The notes below the pieces were generated by a model. That model did no database searches, was not told the origin of the DNA, and was given only the letters and a program-made list of their open reading frames with translations. A stretch of DNA of 64,000 bases from Paenibacillus sp. V4I3 (GTDB taxonomy: Bacteria; Bacillota; Bacilli; Paenibacillales; NBRC-103111). Position 1 is the stretch's first letter. Every line of letters begins with the position of its first letter. The translations under genes and the position numbers were made by a program. The DNA lies in contig NZ_JAUSZA010000001.1 of the NCBI RefSeq assembly GCF_030817215.1, positions 5,120,501 through 5,184,500 of the forward strand. Reading direction: 5' to 3'. Of this stretch, positions 24,427-33,552 are shown in pieces.

Positions 24427-26313
24427 ATGTATCTAAAAGAATTGAAAATATGGAATTTTAGAAAATATGGTAATTCAGGAGATGCAGGTAACCTCCCAGG
24501 TCTTATCGTAGAATTTCATAAGAACTTTAATTTAATCATTGGGGAGAATGATGCTGGAAAAACGGCAATCATAGATGCAATAAAAATAACTTTAGGAACA
24601 TCAAGTGAAGATAATTATAGGATTAGTGAAGATGATTTTTATGTTTCATCAGGAGGAAGTACATCACAGGAAATTGTAATAGAATGTATCTTTACAGCAT
24701 TAAGCGAACAAGAAGCTGGTTTATTCTTGGAATGGCTTTCATTTGACAAAAATAAAAAATATGAACTGCAAGTTAGGTTTATCGCTAAAAAGTTAAGTGA
24801 TGTATTTTCAGGTGAAAGAATAGAAAGAGTATATCAGGCAGGTCCTCCGAATAGCGCTACTCGTCTGGAGGGTGTAGCTCGTGAGTTAATAAGAGCAACT
24901 TATCTTAAGCCTCTTCGTGACGCAGAAAATGAGTTGAAGCCTGGAGTTCGTTCTAGACTTGCCCAAGTACTCAAAAACCATCAGGCTTTTCAGAAACAGG
25001 ATCCGAACGTCCAGCATGAACTAGAAGTTATCTTCAATGATGCGAATAAGAAAGTAGAAAATTTTTTTGATAAACCATATGAGGAAGGAAAGACAATTAA
25101 GTTTGAACTAGAAAATTATCTTCAAAACTTTTTTCATCAACCTATTAATAACGAAAAGATATACGATCCAGATTTTAAAATCGTTCAGGTCAAATTGAAT
25201 GAGATTCTAAGGAAATTAAGCTTGCTATTAAGCGATCTACCTGCGGGACTCGGAAGTTTAAATCTGCTGTTTATTGCAACAGAGTTACTATTACTAAATT
25301 CTGATATAAGTCATGGTGCAAATATTACTTTAATAGAAGAGATTGAAGCGCATTTACACCCTCAAGCACAATTGCGTTTGATTAAATTCCTTCAATCTGA
25401 AGATCAAGAAAAGCGATTAAAAGGCCAGTTTATTCTAACTACCCATAGTACGACCTTAGCAGCTTCAACTAAGCTTGAGAATATTATAGTACTAAACAGT
25501 AGCGTAGCATATCCTATGGGTGAGCAACATACTCAATTACATAAAGATGATTATCTTTTTCTTGAACGCTTTTTGGATTCTACAAAGGCTAACTTGTTCT
25601 TCGCAAAAGGTGTCATTTTCGTTGAAGGGGATGCAGAAAATTTACTTCTTCCAACAGTAGCTGAAATATTAGATAGACCGTTGCATCGTTTTGGGGTCAG
25701 CATCGTTAATATAGGAAACACTGCATTTCAACGTTATTCAAAAATATTTTGTAGGTCAGAAGAATGGTTAACTAAATATCCTGAATTAAAAATCCCAGTT
25801 TCCATTATTACTGATGTAGATGTGAGGCCATTAAGCTATTATGAAAATAAAGGCCTAAGTGGAAAGATATATTCTCTCGAATCGCAAGATCAAATAGCAT
25901 CAATAGCCAAGATTTTGGAAATCGAAGATGATGATTTAGCAGTATTTACAGGACATGTGTTCCTTACCAAAAAAGAAGTTCGAGAAAGTTTTTCGCTATT
26001 AAATACTGAATTAAAAGCTGAGAGTTATGAAGTAATATGTAGTATTTTAGAAAATGAGTTATCAGTACCTCTATTAAACTCAATGAGGGAAAAAAAGCGT
26101 GAGAATATAATTGCTAAATTAGAAGAAGATAGATCTAAAATTCAGGTTTTTGTTGCTCCTCATTGGACACTAGAGTACCAAATAGCTTTAAGCTCAATTT
26201 GGAGCCATTTGTTAGTAGCAACACATAATCTGCGGTATAAAAAACCAACCAGTATTGAAAACACCAAAAAGTATGAGCAATTATATAAGAAGTTGCAGAG
26301 TTTACCTGATTAA
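24427..26313 (+). CDS. gajA: GajA-like OLD nuclease, cut short by in-frame TAA
   Basis: N-terminal ABC-type ATPase: Walker A GENDAGKT (residues 39-46), signature region LPAGLGSLNLLF, Walker B IEEIEAHLHPQ, switch His in TTHSTT. Then a TOPRIM domain: VIFVEGDAENLLLP and ITDVDVRP. With a UvrD-like helicase directly after it, this is the Gabija layout (GajA ATP-regulated nicking nuclease, GajB helicase). The frame stops after 628 codons, but beyond the TAA it stays open for 61 more (AFELYKPLLDKNISKASVAQ ... YHVTGG) until a TGA overlapping the gajB start. That tail matches the normal OLD C-terminus, so the TAA is probably a nonsense mutation. Confidence 0.82.
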   Translation: MYLKELKIWNFRKYGNSGDAGNLPGLIVEFHKNFNLIIGENDAGKTAIIDAIKITLGTSSEDNYRISEDDFYVSSGGSTSQEIVIECIFTALSEQEAGLFLEWLSFDKNKKYELQVRFIAKKLSDVFSGERIERVYQAGPPNSATRLEGVARELIRATYLKPLRDAENELKPGVRSRLAQVLKNHQAFQKQDPNVQHELEVIFNDANKKVENFFDKPYEEGKTIKFELENYLQNFFHQPINNEKIYDPDFKIVQVKLNEILRKLSLLLSDLPAGLGSLNLLFIATELLLLNSDISHGANITLIEEIEAHLHPQAQLRLIKFLQSEDQEKRLKGQFILTTHSTTLAASTKLENIIVLNSSVAYPMGEQHTQLHKDDYLFLERFLDSTKANLFFAKGVIFVEGDAENLLLPTVAEILDRPLHRFGVSIVNIGNTAFQRYSKIFCRSEEWLTKYPELKIPVSIITDVDVRPLSYYENKGLSGKIYSLESQDQIASIAKILEIEDDDLAVFTGHVFLTKKEVRESFSLLNTELKAESYEVICSILENELSVPLLNSMREKKRENIIAKLEEDRSKIQVFVAPHWTLEYQIALSSIWSHLLVATHNLRYKKPTSIENTKKYEQLYKKLQSLPD

Positions 26314-26499
26314 GAAAGAGCATTTGAACTCTACAAGCCATTGTTAGATAAAAATATCTCTAAAGCTTCAGTTGCGCAGTCCCTAGCATTAATTCTAAAA
26401 CAGAAACAGGAAGAAGTTAAAGAAATCTTGATTTCGGATCCCTATTTAACTTACTTAAGAGATGCTATATACCATGTGACAGGGGGATCAGAGATTTGA
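26314..26499 (+). pseudogene. gajA: Separated C-terminus of gajA
   Basis: In frame with gajA after its TAA: ERAFELYKPLLDKNISKAS, SLALILKQKQEEVKEIL, LRDAIYHVTGGSEI. It ends in TGA, which overlaps the TTG start of the helicase by two bases (TTGA), the usual sign of translational coupling. It is coding by composition but has no start of its own. Confidence 0.72.
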
Positions 26500-27588
26500 G
26501 TGGATATACTGTTGATGAAATAAAAAATATCGGGAGGTTACTTTTACCACCAAATAGTAATTTTAGTGAGGAACAGATAAGCGCAATAATGTCGCATCAT
26601 TCTTTTGACGTAGTAGCCTGCCCTGGAAGTGGCAAGACAGCTGCATTAATAACGAAAATAGCGCTACTTTTAAAGCAATTGGATAATGACAAGCAAGCTA
26701 AGGGCATATGTGTTATTACGCATACAAATGTTGGGGTTAGTGAGATTCTAGATAAGTTAAAATTAGTAGGTATTAACAATATTACTCACCCACATTTTAT
26801 TGGCACTATCCATGATTTTTTCAATTCATTTTTTTCCATAAGAGCGTACGACTACTTAATGAATAATAATAAAAATTTAGTATTCCTTGAGGATGATGAA
26901 TTCTTTCAATATTGTAGTAAAGTTTTCAATCGTAATAAGCCAGCATGGTGGACAAGCCCATTGGCAAGAACCGCGATAACAAATTCCCAACTTTATATTA
27001 ATGATGATATGTCATTCCGATTAGTTGGATTAGAAGATAGGTCTGAGCAATATAAAGGTATACTTCTAAACACATTCAAAGATGTTTTGAAGCAGGGCAT
27101 TCTATGTCATCGTGATTCATTAATCCTTTGTGATTGGTACACAAGATACTTCAAATCAGAGATTACTAAAGCCATCAGAAATCGATTTTCATTTGTTTTT
27201 ATGGATGAAACTCAGGATACAAGTCAAACGCAATATTTAATTTTAGAACGTATTTTTAATGAAGAAAATACTGTTGATGATCAAATTGTTGTTCAAAAAT
27301 TTGGTGACCCTTACCAAGCATTGTATAATTTGTGGAATGGTGAAGAGGATTCTTGGGTCCCAGATGAAGAGAAAAGTTTGCAAATATCCACTAGCAATTG
27401 CAAAAATATTAAGAACAACATGCATTAAAAGTTACAGTTTACTTGAGGGGAATCCAAGTATTTCATCATTCGCTCCAACTCTACCAACAAATCAAAGGCA
27501 TTTAATTACAGATATGGTGTGTGGAGTCATTACTTTTCAGAAAACAAAAATGAAGTGATTAGACAGCTACTCGCGGTTTTGTGTCATT
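26496..27588 (+). pseudogene. gajB: GajB-like UvrD helicase, frameshifted and truncated
   Basis: The N-terminal 300 residues carry superfamily 1 motifs: Q-motif region EEQISAIMSHHSFDVVA, Walker A CPGSGKTAAL, CVITHTNVG, IGTIHDF, motif II FVFMDETQDTS and KFGDPYQALY. After LQISTSN a small deletion shifts the frame: SYSLLEGNPSISSFAP appears in another frame, then FNYRYGVWSHYFSENKNEVI in a third. The C-terminal helicase half is absent; the sequence ends at a Tn7-like end cluster. Start TTG behind AGGGGG. Confidence 0.78.
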
Positions 27589-27600
27589 AGACAAAAGAGG

Positions 27601-27745
27601 TGTCGGTTGTCAAGAACTTTGTCCGAATGAAGTCCGCGTAAACCGCGGGCTTTTTTAGTTATCGGATCAAGTTCTTGTCTTTTCGCGATGACAAGAACTT
27701 GAGCCGATTCCCGATTCGTGACAAGAACATTGTCCGATTGCCGAT
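27601..27745 (+). repeat. Tn7-like end-type site cluster B
   Basis: Tip TGTCGGTTGTCAAGAACTTT, CCGCG/CGCGG hairpin with T-run, inverted site (GGATCAAGTTCTTGTC), then two direct sites (TGACAAGAACTTGAGCC and TGACAAGAACATTGTCC). It directly truncates gajB. Confidence 0.55.
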
Positions 27746-27814
27746 AAGCAGTAGACTGGCCTGTAACCGACGAAATCCTGCGAATGAGTGAGTATATGAG
27801 AGAAAAACCCTTAA

Positions 27815-27836
27815 AACCGAGGGACGGGCAGGATAA
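27815..27836 (+). repeat. Dispersed repeat, right box only
   Basis: ACCGAGGGACGGGCAGGATAA, as in copy 3. Confidence 0.55.
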
Positions 27837-27913
27837 TGGAAATAATTCGAAGAAATTAACTAGGATAAAAATCGGCTGCTTTTTCTCGATACGAATGAAA
27901 GGGGTGATTGTAA

Positions 27914-28384
27914 TTGAAGGTACGGAGTGGAGTAAAAGGAATCGTTGTAAGTAAAAATAAACTGCTGACAATAAAAAAGTATGATCAAGTATTTGGTGCT
28001 GATTTTACGTTACCAGGCGGAGGTCAAGAGCATGGTGAAAACTTGATTGAATCACTTAAACGGGAATTTCTTGAGGAAGTTGGCTGCCGAATAGAAGTGA
28101 AACAGTTTGCTTTTGTAAGAGAATATATAGGCAGAAATCATCATGGAAACAGCTTGGTAGATCCGAATACTCATGTTGTAGACCATATTTTTTTGTGTGA
28201 CATATTGGATGAACAAAATGTAGGTCACGGTACAGCTCCAGATGAGGACCATCTTGGTATTGAGTGGATTCCAATATCAAGTCTTGAGGAATATAGATTT
28301 TTTCCTAAAGCTTTAATCCCGTACATCAGGGAAATTGCAGAAGGTAATATTATCGAAAGCATTTATACAGGGGATATAAATTGA
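27914..28384 (+). CDS. NUDIX hydrolase
   Basis: The 156-aa protein has the Nudix box around GGGQEHGENLIESLKREFLE-EVGC (residues 35-58), with the REFLEE core that binds metal and hydrolyses nucleoside-diphosphate-linked substrates. Substrate not predictable. Start TTG behind AGGGGTGA. Single-gene unit between repeat pieces. Confidence 0.88.
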   Translation: MKVRSGVKGIVVSKNKLLTIKKYDQVFGADFTLPGGGQEHGENLIESLKREFLEEVGCRIEVKQFAFVREYIGRNHHGNSLVDPNTHVVDHIFLCDILDEQNVGHGTAPDEDHLGIEWIPISSLEEYRFFPKALIPYIREIAEGNIIESIYTGDIN

Positions 28385-28393
28385 ATTCAGTAT

Positions 28394-28470
28394 TGAAGTA
28401 ACGGATAACGAGAGTTCAACATAGTAAAATAAAAGCAGTCGATCACTTTAGATCGGCTAACGAGCAGTAT
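28394..28470 (+). repeat. Dispersed repeat, copy 13
   Basis: TTGAAGTAACGGATAACGAG then AGTTCAAC, hairpin GCAGTCGATC...GATCGGC, right box GGCTAACGAGCAG. Confidence 0.7.
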
Positions 28471-28583
28471 CGGTATTAAATCAGGTACTAGATAAAGATA
28501 GCACTATTTAATTAAGCTATAACATCCTATAATTTGATTGAAAGTAAATTTGTGTTGGATACTTTAAAGGGAGTTATAAACAA

Positions 28584-28856
28584 ATGGTTAAGCTTGTCTT
28601 TCCTGTAGTGATTTCTTTATTGTTGTCACTGTTCTATAGTGTCAAGTTAAATAAGAATCATAAACTTGCCACAATAATCTCAATCGCAACAGTTATTAAT
28701 ATTTTTTGTTTGCTTTTAGGTACAGTTTGGTGGTGGGTAACTGAAACAGATGGATTGGGTCAAGTTATGCAAATCATTATTTACGCTATATGTTTAGGTG
28801 TTATATTATTAATTAACGTTACTGCTGTCATAGTTGTAAAAAAGCGTAGAATGTAA
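28584..28856 (+). CDS. Three-helix membrane protein, 90 aa
   Basis: Three hydrophobic helices (LVFPVVISLLLSLFY, IISIATVINIFCLLLG, IIIYAICLGVILLINV) and a basic C-terminus (KKRRM). Family not recognised. AAAGGGAG precedes the ATG. Confidence 0.6.
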   Translation: MVKLVFPVVISLLLSLFYSVKLNKNHKLATIISIATVINIFCLLLGTVWWWVTETDGLGQVMQIIIYAICLGVILLINVTAVIVVKKRRM

Positions 28857-28861
28857 GACAT

Positions 28862-28990
28862 AAGGCTGCCATCGATGGGCAGCCTTATTCGTTCAGCGAA
28901 CGGGCAATGAGAGCTAAATAAACGATAACAGGCAGGCCACCGTGGGAGCAGCCTGTTTATATTGAGCTAAATGGCCGAAACGATAAGGAA
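28862..28990 (+). repeat. Dispersed repeat, copies 14 and 15 in tandem
   Basis: Hairpin AAGGCTGCC...GGGCAGCCTT and right box CGAACGGGCAATG; about 10 bases later a second hairpin (ACAGGCAGG...GCAGCCTGT) followed by GAGCTAAATGGCCGAAACGA, a degenerate left box. There is no gene between the two. Confidence 0.65.
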
Positions 28991-29083
28991 TTGAAATTAC
29001 CTAACTCCAGATCTATTAATCCAAAATAATCTAGAATTAATGTTACTTCCACGAAATGAATCTTATAACAGGAGGATGCTGAA

Positions 29084-29845
29084 GTGATTTATATTTCCAT
29101 AGTGATTCTAATACTCTTATTTTATATAAGTTTAATTTTACCTACACAATGGTTAAAAATTGAGCAGATTAAACATCCTCTGAATTTAAATTTGAAAATC
29201 CTACAGATTAGTGATTTGCATGTAGAACGATTAAGAATAAGTCCATCGAAAATTACAACTATTATTCATCGCGAGAATCCAAATTATATTATTATTACAG
29301 GTGATTTTACTAAACGTAGTAAAAGTCTCTCCAAACTAGAAAAGTATCTAAGAGCATTGACTATTTGTAACGTGCCAATTTATTGTGTTCTCGGAAACCA
29401 TGATTATCAGCAAAAAAATGTTAAGGATTTAATCAATCTACTTAGAAAATATGGTTTGCATTTATTAAGGAATGAATCGGTACATTTAGATCAATTTGAG
29501 TTAATTGGAATTGATGATTTTGATTCAGGTATGAGCAACATTGAAGCATCGTTCCACGCTGTTGATCATAATAGAACTAAAGTCGTTATTACCCACGATC
29601 CTAACGTAGTCTTACATTTAAATAAACACTATGACTTTTTAATGGCTGGGCATCTTCATGGTAAACAATTTAATATCCCATTTTTTTTTAGTATCAAAAA
29701 TGCAGGAGACTTACCTAGGAGGGGAATATATAAAGGACTCCATAATAATCAATATGGTACTTACTATATATCGAAGGGAATTGGACAGACGGGGATTAAT
29801 GCAAGATTTCTAGTCAGAAGTGAGATAACAATGCACCATCTTTAG
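29084..29845 (+). CDS. Membrane-anchored metallophosphoesterase
   Basis: An N-terminal helix (IVILILLFYISLILP) leads to a calcineurin-like domain with all motifs: ISDLHVERL, ITGDFTKRSK, GNHDYQ, VITHDPNVV, MAGHLHGKQ. It resembles YkuE/YaeI enzymes that act on lipid-linked substrates at the membrane. Start GTG behind AGGAGG. Confidence 0.88.
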   Translation: MIYISIVILILLFYISLILPTQWLKIEQIKHPLNLNLKILQISDLHVERLRISPSKITTIIHRENPNYIIITGDFTKRSKSLSKLEKYLRALTICNVPIYCVLGNHDYQQKNVKDLINLLRKYGLHLLRNESVHLDQFELIGIDDFDSGMSNIEASFHAVDHNRTKVVITHDPNVVLHLNKHYDFLMAGHLHGKQFNIPFFFSIKNAGDLPRRGIYKGLHNNQYGTYYISKGIGQTGINARFLVRSEITMHHL

Positions 29846-29857
29846 CTAGATAGAATT

Positions 29858-29890
29858 AAGCCTAGACGAGTAATTCGCATAGGCTTTTTT
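29858..29890 (+). terminator. Terminator of the metallophosphoesterase gene
   Basis: Stem AAGCCTA/TAGGCTT followed by TTTT. Confidence 0.7.
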
Positions 29891-29987
29891 GTGTTGTTTG
29901 AATTGGGAAGTTTAACGTAAAGCGATAAACTTCGATTCATTTCTAACAGGGTTATGCAGGAATATAAAGATTAGATTAATTGTATTC

Positions 29988-30014
29988 AACTAACGTGGAA
30001 CGATAGCTCAATCT
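29988..30014 (+). repeat. Dispersed repeat, left box only
   Basis: CAACTAACGTGGAACGATAG then CTCAA. Confidence 0.6.
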
Positions 30015-30060
30015 ACACAAAGTAAGTCTGCAGGTTTTTAGAGGAAAGGACAAGATTTGA

Positions 30061-30312
30061 ATGAGCAGGAAAAGCGTGGTTGCCGGGATACTTTTATCCT
30101 TGTCTGTACCGATGATCGTGTTTTTCGCAATTGTAGCTATTACTAATCTCGGTAACGTGCAGGGGCATCCAGAAGATTTTCAATATCACGATTCTTACTT
30201 CGTCGTGATACATATTGATCCATACGTGTATCCCGTATTGGCTGTGATTACTTTCACGGTTTATGCAGCAATTTTCTGGGTCGTGCGATACGTTAAGCGA
30301 AAGAACCTGTAA
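30061..30312 (+). CDS. Two-helix membrane protein with COX1-like HDSYFVV motif
   Basis: The 83-aa protein has two membrane helices around a short loop, QYHDSYFVVIHIDPYVYPV. That loop resembles the DTYFVVAHFHYV segment of cytochrome oxidase subunit I, though the copper and haem ligands of the full enzyme are absent. Role unknown. AGAGGAAAGG lies upstream of the ATG. Confidence 0.6.
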   Translation: MSRKSVVAGILLSLSVPMIVFFAIVAITNLGNVQGHPEDFQYHDSYFVVIHIDPYVYPVLAVITFTVYAAIFWVVRYVKRKNL

Positions 30313-30342
30313 GCTTTCGAAGAATGAATCAATGATTCGTTA

Positions 30343-30366
30343 CACTAACTGGGAACGTTTGTTCAA
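30343..30366 (+). repeat. Dispersed repeat, left box only
   Basis: CACTAACTGGGAACGTTTG then TTCAATG. Confidence 0.55.
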
Positions 30367-30440
30367 TGATAGCAATGTAAGGTTTGCCAGTTTGAACGAA
30401 AGGTGATCGTAGTCTTTTTTACTAGGCTTACATTATTGAT

Positions 30441-30650
30441 TTAGCGTTTAAATCCATTTAACTGCTGCTCAGCAATTTGTACAAGACGCTTTGTAATTGT
30501 TCCTCCGATAGAGCCTGCATCCCTTGTAAGGAGATTTCCATTGTAGCCATTTGACTGAAGAGGGATGCCCAATTCTTGAGCTACTTCATACTTTAGTTGG
30601 TTAATTGCCGCTTTAGCCTGTGGTACGAGTAAAGTGCTGTTATTTGCCAT
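30441..30650 (-). CDS. Alpha/beta-type small acid-soluble spore protein
   Basis: The 69-residue protein carries both SASP signatures: LKYEVAQELGIPLQ (with the GPR protease cleavage site) and NLLTRDAGSIGGTITKRLV. Alpha/beta SASPs coat DNA in the dormant spore and protect it from UV and heat, then are degraded at germination. Length and sequence are typical. Expression would be forespore-specific (sigma-G). Confidence 0.95.
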   Translation of the reverse strand: MANNSTLLVPQAKAAINQLKYEVAQELGIPLQSNGYNGNLLTRDAGSIGGTITKRLVQIAEQQLNGFKR

Positions 30651-30923
30651 GGGATAAAATCACTCCTTTTCTCAATGTGCTTTATTTTGTGGAGATTAAG
30701 GGAGGATTATGTAAGAATAATCTCATTTGAAAAGCTTTAGTTCCCAGTAAGAAATTATTGTTTAATTTCGCCGACCAACTAAGTGATTGGCACAATGTGT
30801 CTGCTTATATTACTTCTTAATTGAGTACAATATATATGTTTCAAATTACTCAAAGGGGTGTGCTAAAGTTAACAGGCTTAATTTTTTAGCTTATTTCATC
30901 AAGATAGAAAGGAGGTAATCTCA

Positions 30924-31055
30924 ATGTCCGATAAAACTAAAACTAAGATAACCAAATCTCAGCGAACCCTAGATAAGGAACTGCAATCTCGAACTCGAAA
31001 ATCGCCTGACCAGTCTGCACAAAATAATACACACGATCAACCAGGTGATGCTTAA
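30924..31055 (+). CDS. Small hydrophilic protein, 43 aa
   Basis: The frame begins ATG TCC GAT behind a perfect AAAGGAGGT and encodes a charged, unstructured peptide (MSDKTKTKITKSQRTLDKE ... DQPGDA). Composition is like small spore proteins. No known family. Confidence 0.5.
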   Translation: MSDKTKTKITKSQRTLDKELQSRTRKSPDQSAQNNTHDQPGDA

Positions 31056-31220
31056 AAATTTCAGCGAACCCTTCAATTAACAGTAGCTGAATCTGTTGGT
31101 GTTGATTACACAATTGCATGAGGCGAAAACGAACCAATGAGGCTCTATGTGGAATAATGGTGGAAAATAGCATCGTAATATAGTAGGGAGATCAACTTTC
31201 GAATTTGGAGGATAAATACA

Positions 31221-31405
31221 ATGACATCCAGTAGAGGACATCAAGGAGCTCATGGCACAGGACAATTGTTAAGCAACTGAACAATCAAGCCCAAGCCGCG
31301 GAGCAAATTCAAGGAAGTAATAAGGTCGATCAAGAAATTATTGCAGCCGCAAACGAACATAGTTCAGAACTGGATGAAATCATTGATACGGATGTCAGTT
31401 CCTAA
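31221..31405 (+). pseudogene. Small Gln/Ala-rich protein with a frameshift
   Basis: GGAGG precedes ATG; the first 13 codons (MTSSRGHQGAHGT) shift into a frame reading IVKQLNNQAQAAEQIQ ... ELDEIIDTDVSS. Composition recalls gamma-type or other small spore proteins. One lost base near 31262 accounts for the break. Confidence 0.4.
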
Positions 31406-31450
31406 GTTGAGCTTCGGCATGGAACAATCTAAAGTAATACGAGTTAGAGA

Positions 31451-31482
31451 CCTGCGGCATGCTTCATGCTGCGGGTTTTTTT
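31451..31482 (+). terminator. Terminator
   Basis: CCTGCGGCATG/CATGCTGCGGG stem followed by eight T. Confidence 0.65.
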
Positions 31483-31535
31483 TCTTGTTCGGCGGCACAA
31501 ACATAATCGTTGTTTATAGTAAGTGAAAAGGTGCG

Positions 31536-31562
31536 TACATCACGTTCGCGAGGCTCTAACAG
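31536..31562 (+). repeat. 27-bp copy of the 3' end of the dinB-family gene
   Basis: The bases are identical to 16789-16815, that is the last codons (YITFARL) and stop of the DinB gene at 16.4 kb, with unrelated flanks. It is either a gene-conversion scrap or the tail of a second, deleted DinB gene. Confidence 0.7.
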
Positions 31563-31582
31563 AGAACCTTGGTAATAATAAA

Positions 31583-31616
31583 TGATCCACGGGATAATTC
31601 GTGGATCATTTTCCTT
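31583..31616 (+). terminator. Terminator after the DinB tail
   Basis: Stem ATGATCCACG/CGTGGATCAT followed by TTTCC. Confidence 0.6.
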
Positions 31617-31831
31617 TACATATCCAAAGTTCAACAAAGTGGCTGGTCCTCGTGGCTTCTTTAAACGGATTTCATTCGGCTGCTTTTCTCCTTTAGAAAC
31701 ATCCAGGCAATGACTGGATTCACATCTCTCATCCTCTTCTTCGTATTTGCCGTCAATCCCTGACTTAGCATCGCAATCGAGTCTAATTCTTATTTTCAAT
31801 GTACATTCGGAACACCCACTTTCGTCGTTTA

Positions 31832-32647
31832 TTAATCTACATTGCCCAGATGTTGACCTAAATGAAGTTCGAAATCGCTTCGTTGATTAAGGCCCCGCTC
31901 AAGTACTTTCGGCAATATTTCTTGCGTATATTTGGACATTACCCCAGAGATGAAAGCTGTGCGGGATTCTAGTAATTCGGAAGCTTCCGGAAGTCCGCTG
32001 CGGCTAAGAAGCGTTTTAGCCTCTATTAATGTTTCTTTCTTGAATGAGGATATTCTTTGCGCCAAATTTTCCACGAATTCGGTTAATTGGGCGTCAGGAA
32101 TCGATCTGTTAATCCACCCGTAGCGCTCAGCCATTGCGGCGTCGTAATCGTCTGCGCTAAGAACGATTTCAAGGGCGCGGGACCGGCCCACCAATCGGGG
32201 CAGCATCTCATTGCCGCCACCTCCAGGCACGAAGCCTACGCCCACTTCAAACTGTCCGAAAACAGCCTTTTCTAGGCTTGCGAACCGCATATCGCAAGCA
32301 AGCGCAAACTCGCTCCCCACACCCCGGGCTCGTCCCCGTATTTCAGCAATGCTTACGACTGATGCCTTGGCAAGGCGCGTTATGAAATCCAACCACGCCG
32401 GAAGCTCAGTCTCTTTCGGCGTTATTAGCTTTTCTCCAGCTCGCGTCAAATCGTAGTGCGAGATAAAATATTCAGGATCAGCACTGTCGAATACAACAAT
32501 TTTCAATTCCGGGTCCACCTCGATTTGATCCATAAGCGTCGAAAACTCAAATATCGTATCCGGATCCAAAAGGTTAATCGGAGGGTTTTGAAATGTCACT
32601 CGCCAGTAAGATGACGTTTTGCGTGTTATCGAAAGTTGTTTGTACAT
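31832..32647 (-). CDS. Enoyl-CoA hydratase/isomerase family protein
   Basis: The 271-aa crotonase-fold protein has FQNPPINLLDP at the start, the first oxyanion-hole segment FDSADPEYFISHYDL, AEIRGRARGVGSEFALACDMRFAS, and GFVPGGGGNEMLPRLVGRSRALEIVLS. The usual catalytic Glu positions fall in the GGGGNE region. It could hydrate or isomerise an acyl-CoA; no pathway partners lie beside it. GGAG lies upstream of the ATG. Confidence 0.85.
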   Translation of the reverse strand: MYKQLSITRKTSSYWRVTFQNPPINLLDPDTIFEFSTLMDQIEVDPELKIVVFDSADPEYFISHYDLTRAGEKLITPKETELPAWLDFITRLAKASVVSIAEIRGRARGVGSEFALACDMRFASLEKAVFGQFEVGVGFVPGGGGNEMLPRLVGRSRALEIVLSADDYDAAMAERYGWINRSIPDAQLTEFVENLAQRISSFKKETLIEAKTLLSRSGLPEASELLESRTAFISGVMSKYTQEILPKVLERGLNQRSDFELHLGQHLGNVD

Positions 32648-32673
32648 ACGAATTGGTAATAGCTCCTTTGCTT

Positions 32674-33127
32674 TTATGAGTAAATTCGTGCGGCCGCCTC
32701 GCTTACAATTCGGTCAACGATTTGTTTGGCTGTATCGTTTGCCGTCAGCAACGAGTCCCTTGCCCAGCTCACAACGATAAATACTACGCTCGCTGCTTCC
32801 TTGGCTGCACCGTTTCGGATATCGCGAGTAAAATTGCTCGCATAAATCGGTTTGTAATGTCGATTTTTTTTTGATATCACCCTTTTTGTAGCTTTCCACA
32901 ATAAGTGTGCGTGTACTCATTTTTATAGATATTAGTGACAAACGAGTAACAAGAAAGGGAGTACGAGTCGTTGTCCAAGCCAAGCGGGAACGAAGTGAAA
33001 TCACCAATTCAGCCGTCCAAGAGTTCGGATCGATACGGTACAAAGCAATAAGAATCAGCCAAAATTGTTCAGGAGCAGATTGGACAAATTCATAACAAAT
33101 ACTAGAGAAAACAAAATGTACGGTCAA
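32674..33127 (-). pseudogene. Degraded gene, possibly a TetR-type regulator
   Basis: One frame reads FWLILIALYRIDPNSW ... LIVESYKKGDIKK up to a run of nine A (near 32866), after which the coding pattern moves between frames (ITNRFMRAILLAISETVQ, then SWARDSLLTANDTAKQIVD). This looks like the effector half of a TetR protein, but I cannot prove it. No HTH is present. Confidence 0.35.
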
Positions 33128-33198
33128 TGGAATGATAATGGACGTCTACTAGATAATTAAGATGCTCTGGGGCAATTTTCAAAACTTTAAGCCAGCCA

Positions 33199-33218
33199 GT
33201 TTTTTGTTCATTCAAGTA
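33199..33218 (+). repeat. Dispersed repeat, right box cut by IS110
   Basis: TTTTTTGTTCATTCAAGTAA stops exactly where IS110-like sequence (ACATTCCTGT) begins; the expected CGGGCAG is missing. Confidence 0.65.
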
Positions 33219-33545
33219 AACATTCCTGTTAGTCCTAAGAATTGGACTTTGAAAGAAAAGGAGCGCCTCGGTATGATGGGTTTGTCAAAGGGTTTAACCC
33301 AACACCATCAAGGAGGCGCTCTTATTATGAAGTTTAAGCAATCTGACGGTCAAAATCAACGGATCGAACGAATTTCCACGACTCACCTCATTGTGGGAAT
33401 CGATATAGCGAAAGAAACACATGTCGCACAAGCAACAAATTTTCGAGGAATCATACTTACTAAGAGGCATCTTTCTTTCTCAAATACAATTGAAGGTTAT
33501 ATGAAATTAGAGCGATGGATCCATGAGATTGGGCAGAAGCAAGGA
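33219..33545 (+). mobile_element. IS110-family 5' fragment with candidate bridge RNA
   Basis: The non-coding left end contains a perfect 9-bp stem (GAGCGCCTC/GAGGCGCTC) enclosing GATGG...CCATC and GGTT/AACC pairs, followed by ATG of the transposase. Only about 70 codons remain (HLIVGIDIAKETHVAQA, TIEGYMKLERWIHEIG) before the frame enters a Tn7-like end cluster. It is a diverged relative of the 8-kb fragment. Confidence 0.65.
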
Positions 33546-33552
33546 GAGAATC

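Noticed and set aside
31464..31799. Minus-strand 111-codon frame (MKIRIRLDCDAKSG)
   Set aside because: It reads through two terminator hairpins and the duplicated DinB tail, so at least its C-terminal half is not a gene; the N-terminal half is unrecognised.
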